From positions 1 to 7,497 of the forward strand of contig WRMR01000239.1 of assembly GCA_009776995.1 (NCBI GenBank): a stretch of 7,497 nt of DNA, in the 5' to 3' direction. The stretch comes from Planctomycetaceae bacterium (lineage in GTDB: Bacteria > Planctomycetota > Planctomycetia > Pirellulales > Thermoguttaceae). Of the stretch, positions 5,424 to 7,497 are shown in pieces. The notes beneath the pieces are model-generated. The model made no database searches. It was not told where the DNA came from and worked only from the letters and a program-made list of their open reading frames with translations. Within the stretch, counting starts at the first letter, position 1; each line of letters starts with the position of its first letter. The translations under genes and the position numbers were made by a program.

Positions 5424-5505
5424 GAAAACGGGAAAACAGGTGAGGTTTTTGCCGAAAATCAAGCGTGTGAGACCGAAAACGGCGATTCACAGAAATGAGC
5501 CCCCT

Positions 5506-6537
5506 TTACTGATTGGCTGATCTCGTACCTTGAGGCGAGGCGGTGATCGGTTGTCCGAAGTCCATGGGGCGTGCCGCTGTGCGATAACCGCTGCGATAGA
5601 GATAGTTTTTGATCTTTTGAAATTCGCCGAACGAATCGGGGTAAACCCAGACAGTGACACTGTATTCGTTTTGCCGGCATCCGAGCAGGCAGGTATTGAA
5701 CGCCGAGTTGGGCGACAAGGCTTGCTCGATCGTTTCACCGAGCATCTTGTCGTCCCCGACGGGAACCATCTCACAGCGTTCCAGCATGACAACTGAACGA
5801 ACGCCGGCTTCTTGTGCCAGATGCATTGGCAAATCCTGCCGGACGACGCTATACTGCATCCGAAAGCCGTCAATCGGGCCGAGTACGCCGGTGACACGGG
5901 ATTGCGTCATCAGATCGTTGCGGCGGCGCATGATCTCCGTTTCCAGTTGAGTTCGGAGGTACCGAAACGGGACGTGTGTGATGCGACCGTTGAGAATGCG
6001 GAAATGCACCTCCTTTTCACTGTCCGCGTTACTGCTGATCGGTGTCGGAATATTTTCCAGAACGATGGCCTCCGGTTTTTGTTGATTGAGCCAGTTTTTT
6101 TCGTGTTCCAGCTTTTCGAGCATGGCATCGACTTCGGCCAGTTGCCGCTGAAGTTGGAAACCGGTCTGCGAATCGGCGTCCATCGTTTGGATGTGAGACT
6201 GAATGGTGTGTTCCAGCCATGCCTTGTATTGGAGGAACCGTTGAGACTCCTCTTCCCGGAGTTCGTGCAGTGTTTTCATCGATTCGAAACGTTCTGTCAA
6301 TTCGAGGCATTCGCGGTTGATGCTCTCGAAGGCACTCTGTTGACGGTCGAATTGTTCTGCGGCTGCTGTCACTTTTGACTCGTCTGCTTTTGAAAGGAGC
6401 GGCAAACCCCTTACTCGCAACCCGGCCACGACGACAAGAATAATGAGAATGCCGACCATGTTTGACACGATATCAAGAAAGGAATCCTGTCCCGATTCGA
6501 TTGTGTCACTTCCGGATGTCGTGCGTCTGCGTCTCAT
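5506..6537 (-). CDS. ExbD/TolR-like membrane-anchored protein with coiled coil
   Basis: No named function. The 343-residue product has a basic N-terminus (MRRRRTTSG), then SGQDSFLDIVSNMVGILIIL running into one membrane helix (about 23-40) with an acidic residue, Asp22, at its cytoplasmic edge. That layout recalls the ExbD/TolR/MotB anchor, where an Asp in the helix takes part in proton-driven work. Residues about 55-155 are rich in Glu, Gln and Leu and probably form a periplasmic coiled coil. A C-terminal domain (about 175-330) ends in VWVYPDSFGEFQKIKNYL...SGYR (296-319), which follows the end of ExbD/TolR domains. Two Cys (283, 287) in NTCLLGC could form a disulfide. Its ATG overlaps the stop of the upstream gene (ATGA), implying coupled translation and a shared role. 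ExbD-like anchoring is inference; related planctomycete proteins are usually left as hypothetical. Confidence 0.8.
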   Translation of the reverse strand: MRRRRTTSGSDTIESGQDSFLDIVSNMVGILIILVVVAGLRVRGLPLLSKADESKVTAAAEQFDRQQSAFESINRECLELTERFESMKTLHELREEESQRFLQYKAWLEHTIQSHIQTMDADSQTGFQLQRQLAEVDAMLEKLEHEKNWLNQQKPEAIVLENIPTPISSNADSEKEVHFRILNGRITHVPFRYLRTQLETEIMRRRNDLMTQSRVTGVLGPIDGFRMQYSVVRQDLPMHLAQEAGVRSVVMLERCEMVPVGDDKMLGETIEQALSPNSAFNTCLLGCRQNEYSVTVWVYPDSFGEFQKIKNYLYRSGYRTAARPMDFGQPITASPQGTRSANQ

Positions 6538-7497
6538 TTCCGCCGGATTCTTACTCCGCTGTTTTGCATGAGTGCCTTGAGTTCATCGTACCGGGCTTCG
6601 GCACCGGGGTGAACCGTGACATACATTTCCGGTTGCCAGTAGGTCCCGCGCGCGGCAGTTCCCCAGGTGCCGATGTAATCCAATACATGCGACACCAGCG
6701 TATTGGTCACGTGATATACGCTCCCGTTCGGCGGGATTTCGATGTCCCGGTCAATGCCCGTACCGCTTGCGCGCCGGATCAGTATTTTATCCGTCCGGCA
6801 TTCGACGTTGATGGGACGTGCCATTTCCGTCGCACCTGTCCCGACATTCGGCATCGCCCAGTTCGCTGCCGGGGGACGCATATTGGCCGGCATGGGGGGA
6901 ACGTCGCCCAGCGTCATTCCCAATGTCGGCATTGCACCGTCCGACGACATCATGTTATCATGATTCCCGGAATTCATCGACGCGGGAATGCCGCCGGAAA
7001 ATTGCTCTGAAAATTGTTCTGCCGGTTGCGGCATATCGGGATTTGCCGCAATTGCTGTTGCATCACCCGGCTGTCGTGCAAACAGGTTTGGCGAAATCGA
7101 AATATTATCCTCTTGCGGAGATGTTGTCATCGCATTTGCTGTTGCATTTATTGTGCCCGAAGCGGCCATGCCGTCCATCGCATCGCTGCCCGGCATACCG
7201 CCGTTCGGCATGGTTTCAGAGTACAATTGTCCCGGTTGCATCACCGTCAATTCCTGCGCTGTGTTTGCTGCGTATTGTGGAACCACGGTTGCCGGATACG
7301 TGCCAGGCACACCCGGTTGCAGATTCACCTGCATATCCGGTTGTGCACCTTGTTGTGATGTCAAGCCGGATTGTCCCGGATTGTTTGCGCGTTGACTGTT
7401 CCCAACTGCAACTCTCGCTTCACTTGGCATCCCGTCAACGTACCGCACCATGTTCCCGTTGGGGCCGACACGATATTCAACATTCGGCCTTTGCGAT
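6534..7497 (-). CDS. Met/Pro/Gly/Asn-rich protein with ExbD/TolR-like C-terminal domain (5' partial)
   Basis: The frame is still open at the right edge (SQRPNVEYRVGPNGN precedes the Met at 7451), so the start lies outside the window and the Met is probably internal. Counting from that Met, residues about 10-210 are low complexity, rich in Met, Pro, Gly, Asn, Gln and Ala, with at least fifteen Met between 40 and 210 and no hydrophobic helix: probably a long disordered linker. Residues 211-305 form a compact domain starting RPINVECRTDKILIRR and ending in MYVTVHPGAEARYDELKALM and NSGVRIRRK. The end follows the ExbD/TolR pattern 'V-x-V-x-(D/P)...Y..(V/L)...L..(A/S)GV', which suggests a periplasmic partner of an energised membrane complex. 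A membrane anchor or signal, if any, must be in the missing N-terminus. The stop overlaps the next gene by ATGA. Coding status is well supported, function inferred. Confidence 0.78.
   Translation of the reverse strand, partial: SQRPNVEYRVGPNGNMVRYVDGMPSEARVAVGNSQRANNPGQSGLTSQQGAQPDMQVNLQPGVPGTYPATVVPQYAANTAQELTVMQPGQLYSETMPNGGMPGSDAMDGMAASGTINATANAMTTSPQEDNISISPNLFARQPGDATAIAANPDMPQPAEQFSEQFSGGIPASMNSGNHDNMMSSDGAMPTLGMTLGDVPPMPANMRPPAANWAMPNVGTGATEMARPINVECRTDKILIRRASGTGIDRDIEIPPNGSVYHVTNTLVSHVLDYIGTWGTAARGTYWQPEMYVTVHPGAEARYDELKALMQNSGVRIRRK

Noticed and set aside
5200..5520. 106-codon + strand frame
   Set aside because: It overlaps the PaaK-like remnant in a different frame; the remnant's frame shows family similarity and this one does not.
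5812..6378. 188-codon + strand frame opposite the ExbD-like gene
   Set aside because: The minus strand shows an anchor helix, coiled coil and ATGA coupling to its neighbour; the + frame has no such support.
1..7497. CRISPR array, tRNA, rRNA or defence system
   Set aside because: No regularly spaced direct repeats, no cloverleaf-like segment and no nuclease, methylase or toxin-antitoxin motifs were seen in any spacer.

Overview
The window looks like a piece of a bacterial chromosome, most probably from a planctomycete (Planctomycetota, Pirellula/Rhodopirellula-like). This is an inference. It rests on the loose gene order, the rarity of Shine-Dalgarno sites (a clear one only before argF), long spacers full of inverted repeats and gene remnants, and the paired 'DSFLDIVSN-VGILIILV' membrane-anchor protein and Met/Pro-rich partner at the right edge. 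No rRNA, tRNA, CRISPR array or intact insertion sequence was recognised.

Layout on the + strand. (1) 2-1009: the 3' part of a two-domain SIS sugar-phosphate isomerase/deaminase-like gene whose start is off the left edge. (2) 1010-1343: a spacer with a 21-nt dispersed repeat, a 25-bp hairpin and a minus-strand scrap of an IS4-type transposase. (3) 1344-2183: an MlaF/Ttg2A-type ABC ATPase with no permease gene beside it. (4) 2184-2706: a 523-bp spacer built from nested inverted repeats, a cluster of GTGACC/GGTCAC hexamers and a second copy of the 21-nt repeat. (5) 2707-3756: a metallo-beta-lactamase-fold hydrolase with a C-terminal winged-helix domain.

Layout on the - strand, convergent with the above. 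(6) 3757-3933: the convergent spacer, with hairpins and a CACAGAG/CTCTGTG element. (7) 4842-3934: argF, ornithine carbamoyltransferase. (8) 4843-5505: a spacer holding, on the + strand, a broken N-terminal remnant of a phenylacetate-CoA-ligase-like gene. (9) 6537-5506 and 7497-6534: two genes overlapping by ATGA. Both proteins end in the same gap-free pattern resembling the periplasmic end of ExbD/TolR proteins, and one carries an ExbD-like membrane anchor. The pair probably belongs to an ExbB/TolQ-type energised envelope complex continuing off the right edge.

The least-explained material is the related inverted-repeat elements in the two + strand spacers. They share the same architecture (an arm, about 15 nt, then a 21-nt repeat) in opposite orientations, next to a transposase fragment, and look like copies of a non-autonomous or structured dispersed element. 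The coding genes otherwise fit known families. Nothing here proves a new system; the ExbD-like pair and the dispersed element are the best candidates for follow-up.
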